Shown here in pieces: positions 25,445 to 34,693 of a DNA stretch of 64,000 nucleotides. This DNA is from DASSUW01 sp963792385. GTDB lineage: Bacteria > Actinomycetota > Thermoleophilia > Solirubrobacterales > Solirubrobacteraceae. Under the pieces are notes generated by a model. That model worked only from the letters and a program-made list of their open reading frames with translations. It had not been told where the DNA came from and made no database searches. How positions within the stretch are numbered: position 1 is the stretch's first letter; every line of letters begins with the position of its first letter. The translations under genes and the position numbers were made by a program. Location: the NCBI GenBank assembly GCA_963792385.1, contig CAWBVZ010000007.1, forward strand, positions 1 through 64,000, read 5' to 3'.

Positions 25445-26809
25445 TCACACCAGGTACTTCCGCAGAACCTTGCCGAGCGGGCTGCGCGGGATCTCTTCGC
25501 GGAACTCGACGACCTGCGGCACCTTGAAGCCGGCCAGGCGCTCGCGGCAAAAGGCGATCACTTCCCGGTCGCCGCACGCGTCGTCGGGCACGATCACCGC
25601 CTTCACGGACTGCTCGCCGCCCGGGGCACTGATGCCGACTACGACCGCCTCGCGGACCTTGGGATGCGCCAGCACCACGTCCTCGACCTCGATCGGGTCG
25701 ACCTTGTGGCCGGCGACTTCGATCAGGAGCTTCTTGCGGCCGGTCACGTAGAGGCGGCCCGCGTCGTCGAGTCGCCCGAGGTCGCCGGTGAGGAACCACC
25801 CGTCGCGGAACGCCCGGCGGTTGAGCTCATCCATGTCCGAGTAGCCGCGCGTCATCGCGGGGCTCGACACGGCGATCTCGTCGTCCTCGATCCGGACCTC
25901 GACGTCCCCGACCGGCGTCCCGACCGACTCGAAGCTTGCCACGGGATCGCAATCCAGGTTGGCGGTCAGCGTGCCGGCCTCGGTGCAGCCGTAGAGCTGC
26001 CGGACCGGGACGCCGAATCGGGCCGCGAACGCGTCGAACGTCTCGCGCGGGAGTGCAGTCCCGGCGGAGAAGCACAGACGCAGCGAGGAGAGATCCGCGC
26101 CGGTCGCGGCGTCGGCGAGGTGACGGAACTGCAGCGGTACGCCGGGGAAGACCGTGATCCGCTCACGCTCGAGCAGCTCGAGCGCGCGCTCCCGGCGCAG
26201 GACGAACGGATGCGGATCGTCGAGGAACACGAGCGTGGCCCCGTGGCGGACCGCCGTGATCAGGCAGCAGCCCATGCCGTATGTGTGGAACAGCGGGATC
26301 GCGCAGAACAGCCGGTCGTCGGCGTTGACGAACACGTAGCTCTCAGCCTCCGCCCAGAGCTCGCCGTGGGTGCGCGCCAGCCGCTTTGGGCGCCCGGTCG
26401 AGCCGGATGAGAACTGATAGACGAACGTCTCCTCGCCGGCGCGCGCCTCCAGCGGCTGCGGTGAGTGCGCCTCGATCATGCGCTCGACGGCCCGCTCGCC
26501 GGAGATGACCGCGCGGACGTCGCACGAGCGGAAGCAGAACGCGAGCTCGTCCGCCTTGAACTGGGGGTTGAGCGGCGCCACGACCGCGCCCAGCCCGGTG
26601 ACGGCGAGGAACGCTGTGACGAACGCGGGGCCGTTCGGCAGCAGCAGCGCGACCGCGTCGCCTGGCCCGATCCCGCGCGCCGCCAGCGCGTGCGCGACGC
26701 GCTCCACGCGGTCCAGCAACTCGGCGTGGCTGACGCGCTCGCCCCTGTGGACGAGAGCGGCGTGCTCCGGCCGCGACTCCGCGTTCGCGTACAGGAAGTC
26801 GGTCACCAT
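25445..26809 (-). CDS. adenylate-forming acyl/aryl ligase, copy A
   Basis: A 454-residue ANL-superfamily enzyme that activates a carboxylic acid as acyl-AMP and loads CoA or a carrier protein. Core motifs are A3 (SSGSTGRPKRLARTH, about 133-147), A5 (YGCTEAGT), A7 (TGDLGRLDDAGRLYVTGRKK), A8 (KVDPIEVEDVVLAHP) and A10 with the catalytic Lys (SPLGKVLRKYLV). It overlaps the ACP gene by 7 nt and closely resembles copy B, suggesting duplication. The carrier gene between them argues that one copy charges that carrier. Substrate specificity cannot be read safely. Confidence 0.88.
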   Translation of the reverse strand: MVTDFLYANAESRPEHAALVHRGERVSHAELLDRVERVAHALAARGIGPGDAVALLLPNGPAFVTAFLAVTGLGAVVAPLNPQFKADELAFCFRSCDVRAVISGERAVERMIEAHSPQPLEARAGEETFVYQFSSGSTGRPKRLARTHGELWAEAESYVFVNADDRLFCAIPLFHTYGMGCCLITAVRHGATLVFLDDPHPFVLRRERALELLERERITVFPGVPLQFRHLADAATGADLSSLRLCFSAGTALPRETFDAFAARFGVPVRQLYGCTEAGTLTANLDCDPVASFESVGTPVGDVEVRIEDDEIAVSSPAMTRGYSDMDELNRRAFRDGWFLTGDLGRLDDAGRLYVTGRKKLLIEVAGHKVDPIEVEDVVLAHPKVREAVVVGISAPGGEQSVKAVIVPDDACGDREVIAFCRERLAGFKVPQVVEFREEIPRSPLGKVLRKYLV

Positions 26810-27060
26810 CTCCGTACCGTGGGCCGCCTGCGGCTGACGAACGCCTCGATGCTGGCGAGCGTCTGGAAGTTCAGCGGCTTCAGCTCCTCATCGGTGACCC
26901 GGATGCTGTACCGGTCTTCGAGGAACGCGACCACCTGCGTCACACCGAGCGAGTCGATGACGCCGCCCGCAAGCAGATCCTCGTCGGGCGCGATCGACGT
27001 CGCGCGACCGACGGCGATCTCGTCCAGGATGAAGGCCTCCACTTCCGCTGTCACGCTCAT
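26803..27060 (-). CDS. acyl carrier protein
   Basis: An 85-residue four-helix carrier. The phosphopantetheine serine is Ser37 in VIDSLGVTQVVAFLEDRY, with the usual Asp before it; the acidic helix 2 and ELKPLNFQTLASIEAFV closing helix match discrete ACPs of secondary pathways. It is tucked between the two ligase genes (overlap of 7 nt with A, 12-nt gap from B), so it is almost certainly the carrier loaded by one of them. No ketosynthase, reductase or thioesterase is present in the window, which is not a normal fatty-acid context. Confidence 0.88.
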   Translation of the reverse strand: MSVTAEVEAFILDEIAVGRATSIAPDEDLLAGGVIDSLGVTQVVAFLEDRYSIRVTDEELKPLNFQTLASIEAFVSRRRPTVRRW

Positions 27061-27072
27061 TCGCCACCACTC

Positions 27073-28434
27073 TCAGACGAGGTACTTGCGCAGCACCTTG
27101 CCCAGCGCGCTCCGGGGGATCTCGTCCCGGAACTCGACCGCGCTGGGCACCTTGTAGTTCGCGAGTCGCTCGCGGCAGAATCGGATCAGCTCGCGCTCGC
27201 CGCAGCCCTCCTCGCCGACCACCACGGCCTTGACCAGTTCCTCGCCCTCGACCCAGCTGGGGATGCCGACGACCACGACCTCGCGCACCTTCGGGTGCAC
27301 GGCCAAGACGTCCTCGACCTCGATCGGATCGACCTTGTCGCCCATTACGTCGATGAGGAGCTTCCGGCGGCCGGTGATGACCAGGCGGCCCTCCTCGTCG
27401 AGCCGTCCGCGGTCGCCGGTGAGGAATTCGCCGCCGTAGAGCCTGGTCATCGCCGGGCTGCGGATCGCGATCTCGCCGATCCGGCCGGCATCGAGCACGT
27501 TGCCGGCATTGTCGAGCACGTCGACGTCGATCCCCGGCATCGGGCGTCCGACCGAGGCGACCGTGGCCCACGGGTCGTCGTGGGCGTTCACCGTCACGGT
27601 GCCGGTCTCCGTCAGCCCGTAGAGCTGCCGGATAGGGACCGCGAAGGCCCGGTCGAACGCCTCGAACGTCGATCGTGGCAGCGCGTTTCCGGCCGAGAGG
27701 CACAGCCGGATCGCCGAAAGGTCCGCGCCGGTGTGTGTCTCGGCCAGCACCCGGAACATGAACGGCACCGCCGGGAACACGGTCACGCGCTCGTGCTCGA
27801 GCAGCTTCAGCACACGCTCACGTGCGAGCGCGAACGGCTGGCGCGCGTCGAGGATCACCAGTCTCGCTCCACTGCGGATCGCGGCGAGCAGGCAGCAGCC
27901 GAGCCCGTAGGCGTGAAACATCGGAATCGCACAGAAGATGGTGTCGCCCGCGGTCAGTCCCGTCGTGCAGACGAAGCTCTCGGCCTCCCACTGGAGCTGC
28001 GCGCGGGTACGCGGCACCCGCTTGGGGCGGCCGGTCGAGCCCGACGAGTACTGCACGAGAAGGTCGTCGTCCGGCGAGCGGGGTTCAGGCTCGGCCGGCG
28101 GGTGGTCCTTGATCAGCCGCGTGATCTCCAGCTCGTCGGAGATGACTGCCCGGACGCCTGAGTCGTGGAAGCAGAAATCCAGCTCCGCTCGCTTGAACTG
28201 CGGGTTCAGCGGCACGACGGTCGCGCCCAGCTGCGCGAGCGCGAGGAAGCCGATCGCGAACGCCGGCGTGTTGGGCAGCACGAGTGCGACCGGGTCGCCC
28301 GGGCCGATCCCTCTCGTGGCCAGCCCGTGGGCCAGCCGGGCGACCCGCTCCCACAGCTCTTCGTGGCCGATGCGGTCGGCACCGCAGACCAGCGCAGCGG
28401 TCGCAGGCGGCGCGCTAGGCGTGGGCGACAGCAT
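27073..28434 (-). CDS. adenylate-forming acyl/aryl ligase, copy B
   Basis: A 453-residue paralogue of copy A. Its motifs are A3 (SSGSTGRPKRVPRTR), the FCAIPMFHAYGLGCCLLAAIRSGARL region, A5 (YGLTETGT), A7 (LTGDRGRLDEEGRLVITGRRK), A8 (KVDPIEVEDVLAVHP) and A10 (SALGKVLRKYLV). Near-identical stretches to copy A at A8 and the C-terminus show a shared origin. The start overlaps the end of the aminodeoxychorismate synthase by 20 nt, so it is co-translated with it. This suggests it activates p-aminobenzoate or a product made from it (inference). Confidence 0.88.
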   Translation of the reverse strand: MLSPTPSAPPATAALVCGADRIGHEELWERVARLAHGLATRGIGPGDPVALVLPNTPAFAIGFLALAQLGATVVPLNPQFKRAELDFCFHDSGVRAVISDELEITRLIKDHPPAEPEPRSPDDDLLVQYSSGSTGRPKRVPRTRAQLQWEAESFVCTTGLTAGDTIFCAIPMFHAYGLGCCLLAAIRSGARLVILDARQPFALARERVLKLLEHERVTVFPAVPFMFRVLAETHTGADLSAIRLCLSAGNALPRSTFEAFDRAFAVPIRQLYGLTETGTVTVNAHDDPWATVASVGRPMPGIDVDVLDNAGNVLDAGRIGEIAIRSPAMTRLYGGEFLTGDRGRLDEEGRLVITGRRKLLIDVMGDKVDPIEVEDVLAVHPKVREVVVVGIPSWVEGEELVKAVVVGEEGCGERELIRFCRERLANYKVPSAVEFRDEIPRSALGKVLRKYLV

Positions 28435-30544
28435 CCGCGAACCCTCGCTCGTGCTCGACCGGGCCGAGGATCGGTGCCGCCTCCGCGCCCGCGCTGAGCG
28501 CGACCGCCTTCACGAGCGCCTCGGCCTTGAGCAGCATCTCCTGGAACTCGTCGTCGGGGTCCGACTGCATGACGATCGCGCCGCCGGCACCGATCGTGGT
28601 CGACACGCCATCCATCACGATCGTCCTGATCACGATGTTGAGGTCGGAGCCGCCGCTGAGCCCGAGGTAGCCGATCGCGCCCGAGTAGACGCCTCGCGGC
28701 TCGCGCTCGAGGTCGTCGATGATCTGCATCGTGCGCTTCTTCGGAGCCCCGGTCATCGACCCGCCGGGAAAGCACGCCCTGATGCAGTCGGAGGCGCCGA
28801 GGTCGGCGCGCAGGCGCCCGCTCACCGTCGAGACGAGCTGGTGCACCGTTTCGTAGGACTCGATCGCCATCAGGTGCGGCACCTGCACCGTCCCGATCTC
28901 GCAGACCAGGCCGAGGTCGTTGCGCAGCAGGTCGGTGATCATGAGGTTCTCGGCGCGGTTCTTCTCGCTCGTCCGCAGCTCCTCGCTCAGCTCCTGGTCC
29001 TCCATGGGGGTCCGGCCGCGGCGGGTCGTGCCCTTGATCGGCTTCGCCTCGACCCAGCGGTCGCGGCGAACGCGCAGGAACCGCTCCGGTGAGGAGCTGA
29101 GCACGGCGGCGTCGCCGAGGCGCAGGAAGGCGGAGAACGGCGCCGGGTTCACGCGCCGGAGGAAACGGTAAGTCGTGAGCGGATCGGGTGTCGCGTCGCT
29201 CGTCAGGCGGTTCGTGAGGCAGACCTCGTACGTCTCGCCCTCGACGAGGTGCTCCCGGCACCGCCGGATGTCTTCGGTGTAACGCTCGTACGAGCGGCTG
29301 AGCCGGAACTCGACGCGTTCGCGGCGCTGGGCACGCGGCTCCTCGAGAGGCGGCAGCGCCTGCAGGCGCTGCCGAACGCCGCGCACCCAGCGCTCGCCCT
29401 CCGCGTAATGGGAGGCGTCGGTGAGGCACACGGCGGTGGTGCGCCCGTCGACGTGGTCGAAGGCGATGAGCCGGTCGGCGAAGACGAACGCGGCGTCCGG
29501 AAGGGGAGACCGGTACGCCGCGTCGCCTTCGCAATCGGCCTTGAGCTCATAGCCGAAGTACCCGACGAACCCGCAGTTCAGGTCGAACGGCAGGTCGTCG
29601 GAGAGATGCCGCAGGCGCCGTAGCTCGCGACGGAGGTAGTCGAAGATCGTCTCGCGATGGACCTCCGTGGTGGCGCCGCGCGTGACGCTGACCTCGTGCC
29701 GGCCGACGTCGTAGCTCACGACTGCGCTGAGGGGGCCGCCGGCGGCTCCCATGAACGAGAACCGCGAGCGCTCGTCGGCGACCTTGCTGCTGTCCAGCCA
29801 GAAGGCGTGGGGCGCCGCGCCGAACAGGTGGACGAAGGCCTGCTCGGTGTCGTAGAGCCGGTCGATGCGTTCGACGATCAGCCGTAGCTCGCGATCGGGC
29901 GCCGGCTCGTGCTCCGTGCGCCTCGGGACCACACACGGCGCGGCGCGGCGGGATCGTGCGCGGCGATGGCCGCTCGTCAGGTCGCGGAAGTTCTCCATCA
30001 GGCGGCGGCCGTGCTCGGTGCAGATGGACTCGGGGTGGAACTGGACGCCCCACAGCGGTCGCTCGCGGTGAGCGACACCCATCAGCACGCCGTCGTCGGT
30101 CCACGCGATCGGCGCAAGCCACTCGGGCAGCGGCCGGGCCACGCACAGCGAGTGGTAGCGGACCGCCTGGAAGCCCTGCGGGATCCCGGCGAACAGCGGG
30201 CAGCCGTCGTGGTACACGGCGCTGAGCCGGCCGTGCATCACCTCCGGCGCGTGGATCACCGAGCCGCCGGAGAAGCACGCGAGGCCCTGGTGCCCGAGGC
30301 AGACACCCAGGACTGGGACCCGGGCCTCCACGATCGCCTTGCGGCAGATCCCGAAGTCGCTCGCGTGCTCGGGACGCCCCGGGCCGGGCGAGATGACGAT
30401 GTTGTCGAACCCCGCGCTCGCCAGCTCGGGCCACGTCGCACCGTCGTTGCGCACGACGACCGGATCCTCGCCGTTCGTCTCGGCGAGAAGCTGGAACAGG
30501 TTGAACGTGAACGAGTCGTAGTTGTCCAGCAGCAAGGTCCTCAC
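28415..30544 (-). CDS. pabAB: aminodeoxychorismate synthase, fused PabA-PabB
   Basis: A 709-residue fusion converting chorismate and glutamine to 4-amino-4-deoxychorismate. The PabA glutaminase (1-190) has Cys82 (GVCLGHQG), His170 and Glu172 (FHPES). A linker and the PabB chorismate-binding domain follow. The deciding motif is PIKGT (502-506): Lys504 is the nucleophile typical of ADC synthase, where anthranilate synthase has PIAGT. ENLMITDLLRNDLG and CFPGGSMTGAPKKRTM are intact. The GTG start (30542-30544) lies in a CACGTG palindrome. Fused PabAB in actinobacteria is often tied to specialised PABA-using pathways. Downstream genes here support that. Confidence 0.92.
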   Translation of the reverse strand: MRTLLLDNYDSFTFNLFQLLAETNGEDPVVVRNDGATWPELASAGFDNIVISPGPGRPEHASDFGICRKAIVEARVPVLGVCLGHQGLACFSGGSVIHAPEVMHGRLSAVYHDGCPLFAGIPQGFQAVRYHSLCVARPLPEWLAPIAWTDDGVLMGVAHRERPLWGVQFHPESICTEHGRRLMENFRDLTSGHRRARSRRAAPCVVPRRTEHEPAPDRELRLIVERIDRLYDTEQAFVHLFGAAPHAFWLDSSKVADERSRFSFMGAAGGPLSAVVSYDVGRHEVSVTRGATTEVHRETIFDYLRRELRRLRHLSDDLPFDLNCGFVGYFGYELKADCEGDAAYRSPLPDAAFVFADRLIAFDHVDGRTTAVCLTDASHYAEGERWVRGVRQRLQALPPLEEPRAQRRERVEFRLSRSYERYTEDIRRCREHLVEGETYEVCLTNRLTSDATPDPLTTYRFLRRVNPAPFSAFLRLGDAAVLSSSPERFLRVRRDRWVEAKPIKGTTRRGRTPMEDQELSEELRTSEKNRAENLMITDLLRNDLGLVCEIGTVQVPHLMAIESYETVHQLVSTVSGRLRADLGASDCIRACFPGGSMTGAPKKRTMQIIDDLEREPRGVYSGAIGYLGLSGGSDLNIVIRTIVMDGVSTTIGAGGAIVMQSDPDDEFQEMLLKAEALVKAVALSAGAEAAPILGPVEHERGFADAVAHA

Positions 30545-30608
30545 GTGAGCGAACCTAGAACGCCGCCATTGGCCGCCGGTTGCAGCGCGCGTTGGCCTGC
30601 CGTTTGAC

Positions 30609-31955
30609 TCAGCCTGGGATGACGAACGAGCCGCGGCCGATGCGTGCCCCGTAGCGCACGGCGCTCCGAGGACCGAAGCCGGGCCACACATCCCATGTGT
30701 AGTGCCCCGGCTCGAGCTGCTTGACGCCGCCTTCGAACGTCCAGGTCGGCTGGAGCTGGAGCCGCGCTCGGACCGGCCAACGGGAGAGCACCTTGCGCCT
30801 GTCCCGGCGCAGTTGGACGTTGAAGTAGTCAGCAGCTCGCACCGGTGTCCAGCGCAGGAGCGGCGGGGCCGAGAGCACCGCTCCGTCGGGCGGCTCGAGG
30901 AGCCGTGGCCCCGGCACTGCGGCGACAGTACGGCGCGACCGGTTCGCCGCGCGGTCGCGCGCGAAGACGGTGTAGCGGTACCGCGTGCCGTTGCGCGCGT
31001 GTGCGTCGGTGAAGCTCTTCGGGCGGCCGCGGTAGATCGTGCTGTCGCGCGTACCGCCGCGGCCAGGAGCACGGCGGATCGCGATCGAGCGCGCGTCGGG
31101 GCCGGCAGCGATCTGGAGCCGCACGGCATGGTCACGGGGCTCGGCGCGCACTCTCGGCCGTGCCGGCGGCGTCGCGTCGTAGTGCAACGAAAAGCGACGC
31201 GTGGAGACGTTGCCGGCCTTGTCGCGACAGGCTCCGATCACCCGCGCCGCGCGTCCGTCCGGGCCTCCGTACACGACCGGCGGGCACTCGTCGAGACCGG
31301 CGAGCGCATCCGCGCCGCGGAAGCGCCATGTGACCGGGCGCCTGTACCACGGCCCGTGATCCGGCTTGCGTCCCGGCTTCCCCGACGTGACGTTCGGGCC
31401 GGTGGCGTCGTATCGGAGCGCGAAGCTGGACGCTGCGCTGGTGTTGCCGGCAATGTCCGTGCACGTCCCCGTGACTGACGCGGTCCGGGTGTCGGGCGCC
31501 GCGTACGTCGCCGATGTGCACGACTGGAGGCCGGATGTCGCATCGCTGCCGTGGAAGGCGATGCCCACCGGAGTCCGATACCAGCCGTTGGCGTCGGGCG
31601 GACGGCTGACGCCCGCGCCGGTCACGAGCGGAGCCGTCTTGTCGAGCCGGACGAGCCGGCTCTCCTCCGCGGTGCCGAGCACCGTCTGCATCGCGTCGAC
31701 CAGCTCGACGCCGCACCACACGAGCGTTCCGCTGGTCTCGGTTGTCAGCGGCCCGTCGACGCAGCCCGAGACGATTCTGGTCCCAGGGACGCCGAGCGCG
31801 GGGAATTGGGTCCAGTCGATGCTGAAGTCACTCGTCCGCCACGAGCTGCAGGTCGGGTCGCACGAGGCGGTGATGTCCTGTGCCGCGGCGTTGTTCGTCC
31901 CAAGCGCCACGCTGGACGCCACCAGCAGCAGGAGCGCCGAGCGCCGCAGCGGCAT
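30609..31955 (-). CDS. exported protein with Ig/fibronectin-like domains
   Basis: A 448-residue secreted protein. A signal peptide (SALLLLVASSVALGTNNAAAQ) is followed by two related beta-sandwich units of about 85 residues, each with an SG(Y/L)-type strand and paired cysteines (SCTSATY...GTCTDIAGN and DECPPVVY...GACRDKAGN). A fibronectin type III-like unit (TRYRYTVFARDRAANRS) and a final carbohydrate-binding-like segment (GHYTWDVWPGFG) come next. Repeats with DKAGN/DIAGN turns are common in actinobacterial surface proteins. A role in adhesion or the cell envelope is inference. It starts 3 nt after the preceding Pro-rich gene. Confidence 0.75.
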   Translation of the reverse strand: MPLRRSALLLLVASSVALGTNNAAAQDITASCDPTCSSWRTSDFSIDWTQFPALGVPGTRIVSGCVDGPLTTETSGTLVWCGVELVDAMQTVLGTAEESRLVRLDKTAPLVTGAGVSRPPDANGWYRTPVGIAFHGSDATSGLQSCTSATYAAPDTRTASVTGTCTDIAGNTSAASSFALRYDATGPNVTSGKPGRKPDHGPWYRRPVTWRFRGADALAGLDECPPVVYGGPDGRAARVIGACRDKAGNVSTRRFSLHYDATPPARPRVRAEPRDHAVRLQIAAGPDARSIAIRRAPGRGGTRDSTIYRGRPKSFTDAHARNGTRYRYTVFARDRAANRSRRTVAAVPGPRLLEPPDGAVLSAPPLLRWTPVRAADYFNVQLRRDRRKVLSRWPVRARLQLQPTWTFEGGVKQLEPGHYTWDVWPGFGPRSAVRYGARIGRGSFVIPG

Positions 31956-31958
31956 CGG

Positions 31959-32594
31959 TCACCTCGCTCCCAGCTCACGCTGCAGGCGCGCAGCTTGGGC
32001 GAGCAGCAGGGTGCTGGATGCGGCGACCGCGAGCAGCGCGAGCGCGCCGCCGATCAGAAGCGCGTCTCGATCGGCCGGCGTGGCCCGTGCGCCGGTCCCG
32101 CGCGACGGACGTGCCGGCGGCGGTGGGCCACTGAACAGGTTCTCGGCGACGCTCAGGTAGAACCGCTCCGCGGCCGCGGCTCTGCGCGCTTCGAGGGCGC
32201 GTAGCTCGGCCGCCGCGCGGCGTTTGACCGCGGCGCGTCGACGTGCGTGCTTCTGGGCGCGGGTGGCCGCGTTCCGCGCGCGGTTCCGCGCGGTCGGCGA
32301 CGGTGTTGCCGGAGGCGCCGCGGCGACCGGGGCGGGTGCAGGCGCGGCGGGTGCAGGCGGGGCCGGCGCCACTGGGGCGGGGGCCGATGGCGGGGGCTGG
32401 GTCGCCGGTGGCGGGGGCTGGGTCGCCGGTGGAGATCCGCTTCCCGGCGGCGGGTCGGGCTGCGGGGCGCCGCTCGGCGGCGGCGCCGGATCCGGAGACT
32501 GAGCGATGGCCGGCGCAGCGGCAATGAGAACGAGGGAGAGCAGGGCCCCGATGGTCCGGGGTCGCGCACCGGTTGCCCAGGGCTTCGTGCGCAT
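31959..32594 (-). CDS. exported Pro/Ala-rich protein with C-terminal membrane helix
   Basis: A 211-residue protein with a signal peptide (LLSLVLIAAAPAIAQ), a long Pro/Ala/Gln region (about 35-95) built from repeats of PPPATQPPP-like units, a strongly basic helical stretch rich in Arg/Ala (100-140), and a single membrane helix near the C-terminus (ALLIGGALALLAVAASSTLLLAQ). This is a wall-spanning anchor layout. The ATG at 32592-32594, preceded by GGAG-type purines, was chosen over longer frames. It is likely co-transcribed with the Ig-like exported protein. No known family is recognised. Confidence 0.7.
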   Translation of the reverse strand: MRTKPWATGARPRTIGALLSLVLIAAAPAIAQSPDPAPPPSGAPQPDPPPGSGSPPATQPPPPATQPPPSAPAPVAPAPPAPAAPAPAPVAAAPPATPSPTARNRARNAATRAQKHARRRAAVKRRAAAELRALEARRAAAAERFYLSVAENLFSGPPPPARPSRGTGARATPADRDALLIGGALALLAVAASSTLLLAQAARLQRELGAR

Positions 32595-32715
32595 ACGGTC
32601 TCTCCAGCTCCTTCCTACTCCTACAGCGGCATGACGGTAGTTGGCGCGTGGGCGCGCAGTCAAGGGCCTTGTCGAAATTGCGGTAGATCGCTGACCAGTA
32701 AATTCCGCCACCGCG

Positions 32716-33834
32716 ATGACAGGCCCGCGCGTTCTGCTGCTGATCACGCTCGCGGAGACGGGCGGGGCGCAGCGGTACGTGGCCTCGCTTCTCCCGGCGC
32801 TGGCGCGCGAGTTCGATGTCGTGGTCGCCGCACACGGTGAAGGCTTCCTCGGCGAGGCCAGCCGGAGCGCGGGTGTCCGCTACGTGCCACTGCGCCACGT
32901 GCGCCGGCCGCTCGACCCGGTCCACGATCTACTCGGGCTCATCGAGCTCTTCCGCCTGTTCCGCCGCGAGCGACCGGCGGTGGTCCACGCCAACAGCTCC
33001 AAGGCCGGGATCCTCGGGCGTCTCGCCGCCGTCGCCGCCCGCGTGCCGGTGCGGTTGTTCACGGTTCATGGCTGGGCTTTCACGGCGCACAGCGGGATCG
33101 CGGCCAGGACGTATCTGTGGGCGGATCGCCTGATGAGCCCGCTTACGACGATGACGGTCTGCGTTGCGGAGAGCGAGCGGCGGGCCGGGCTGCGCGCCCA
33201 CACCTGCCGTGCCGGACGCACGGTCGTGATCCACAACGGTGTCGAGCTCGCGAAGCCCCGCCGGCGGCCGTCTCCCGTCGGAGCGCCCGTGACGCTCGTG
33301 AGCGTCGGCCGGTTGCGGCCGCCGAAGGACTTCACGACGCTCGTGCGGGCGGTCGCGGCCCTCGACCCTGGCTCGGCCCGGCTGCGGATCGCGGGCGACG
33401 GACCGAGTCGCACCGCACTGGCGGCCGAGATCACCAGGCTTGGATTGGACGGCGCGGTCGAACTGCTGGGCACGCGCAGCGACGTCGACGAATTACTCGC
33501 GGCCGCTGATCTATTCGTGCTCTCAAGCGAGTCGGAGGGGCTGCCGATGTCCGTGCTCGAGGCGATGGCCGCCGGGTTGCCGGTGGTCGCGTCGGCGGTG
33601 GGCGGCGTGCCGGAGCTGGTTCGCGACGGCGAGACCGGCACGCTCGTGCCACCACGCGACAGCGTCGCGCTCGCCGGGGCACTCCGCCGGCTCGTCGGCG
33701 ATCCGGCGCTCCGGGACCGGCTCGGCGAGGCGGGGCGGGTGCGGGCGGCACGCGAGTTCTCGCTCGAAACGTTCCGCCACGCGCACCTCGAGATCTATCG
33801 TGCCGCCCTGCGGCGGAAGCGCACCTGCCGGTAG
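32716..33834 (+). CDS. glycosyltransferase family 4
   Basis: A 372-residue GT-B enzyme that transfers a sugar from a nucleotide donor with retention. The acceptor-side glycine loop (TLAETGGAQRYVASLLP), VHGWAF, and donor-side motifs SVGRLRPPKDFTTLVRA and SSESEGLPMSVLEAMAAGLPVVAS (the E-x7-E motif) are intact. It opens the exopolysaccharide locus on the plus strand. Its last 40 nt overlap the end of the convergent polysaccharide deacetylase. The sugar specificity is unknown. Confidence 0.9.
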   Translation: MTGPRVLLLITLAETGGAQRYVASLLPALAREFDVVVAAHGEGFLGEASRSAGVRYVPLRHVRRPLDPVHDLLGLIELFRLFRRERPAVVHANSSKAGILGRLAAVAARVPVRLFTVHGWAFTAHSGIAARTYLWADRLMSPLTTMTVCVAESERRAGLRAHTCRAGRTVVIHNGVELAKPRRRPSPVGAPVTLVSVGRLRPPKDFTTLVRAVAALDPGSARLRIAGDGPSRTALAAEITRLGLDGAVELLGTRSDVDELLAAADLFVLSSESEGLPMSVLEAMAAGLPVVASAVGGVPELVRDGETGTLVPPRDSVALAGALRRLVGDPALRDRLGEAGRVRAAREFSLETFRHAHLEIYRAALRRKRTCR

Positions 33835-34649
33835 GCCGCCCGGAGGATCGACGGGCGGTCGTGGCCGCCTTCGAGCTTCGCGCGGAAGTCGGCCAGGCGA
33901 TCGCCGCCGTCGATCGCGATCCGCCTGAGCGCGAGCGGGTCGGACCGCGGCGTGTTGGCGCCCGGCTCGCACGTCGTCGCCGCGCTGAACCCGGCGCGTG
34001 CGACCAGTTCACGCTCGCGCTCGCCGAACAGGCCCGCCGGGTAGCAGAACCCCGGAACCGCTCGCCCCAGCCTCGCCTCGAGCGCGCGCTTGGAGCCGGC
34101 GATCTCGCGCTCCGCGGCGCCGCGATCGAGTGCCGTCAGGTTGGGATGCGTGATCGTGTGGGCCTCGAAGGAGAGGACCGAGCCGGCGTCGAGCGCGACG
34201 ATGTCGCTCCAGCTCAGGACCGGCGGCTGACTCGCGTACCAGCTGTATCTCGCGGTCCCGTCGATCACGCCCGTCGCGACGAACACGGTGGCGCGGAACC
34301 CACGCTGCTCGAGCACCGGCAGCGCGTGCTCCGCGACATCGCGATAGCCGTCGTCGAAGCTGAGGGCGACCACGCGCTCGAGCCCGTCCCCGCTCGCCAG
34401 CAGCCGGACGGCCTCGACCACGTCCACTACGCGGTATCCCTCAGCGCGGAGCAAGTCCATCTGCTCGACGAATCGCCGCGGCGAGATCGCGAGCGGGTCC
34501 GGATCGTCGGCTACACGGTGGTAGAAGAGGATGCGCAGGCCCGCGCGGGATGGCCGCCTGCGCGCTTGCCAGGCCGTCGTCCGGACCCGCGTCAGCGCGA
34601 GCTTGACGGCCTGGACCCAGGCCGGCCCGAGCGTCAGGCGCTCTTGCAT
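33795..34649 (-). CDS. polysaccharide deacetylase (NodB/CE4)
   Basis: A 284-residue carbohydrate esterase family 4 enzyme that removes N- or O-acetyl groups from glycans. Catalytic/metal residues are visible: Asp99-Asp100 in SFDDGY, and His164/His168 in AHTITHPNLT. There is no clear signal peptide; the N-terminus is basic (RVRTTAWQARRRPSRAG). It is embedded in the polysaccharide locus beside two glycosyltransferases, suggesting tailoring of the exported polymer or a lipid-linked precursor. Its 3' end overlaps the GT4 gene by 40 nt on the opposite strand. Confidence 0.88.
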   Translation of the reverse strand: MQERLTLGPAWVQAVKLALTRVRTTAWQARRRPSRAGLRILFYHRVADDPDPLAISPRRFVEQMDLLRAEGYRVVDVVEAVRLLASGDGLERVVALSFDDGYRDVAEHALPVLEQRGFRATVFVATGVIDGTARYSWYASQPPVLSWSDIVALDAGSVLSFEAHTITHPNLTALDRGAAEREIAGSKRALEARLGRAVPGFCYPAGLFGERERELVARAGFSAATTCEPGANTPRSDPLALRRIAIDGGDRLADFRAKLEGGHDRPSILRAAYRQVRFRRRAAR

Positions 34650-34693
34650 GGCCGGCCAACCCTAACCAAACACCCTCGCGCCAGACTCGGGCG

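Noticed and set aside
28415..31135. Extension of the aminodeoxychorismate synthase upstream to give a 906-residue protein
   Set aside because: The extra N-terminus is low-complexity Arg/Ser shadow of the exported protein at 30609-31955. The family start (LLLDNYDSF) follows the GTG at 30544 directly.
32224..32502. Gly/Ala-rich plus-strand frame that looks like a PE-PGRS-type protein
   Set aside because: It is the exact antisense of the Pro/Ala repeat region of the exported protein at 31959-32594.
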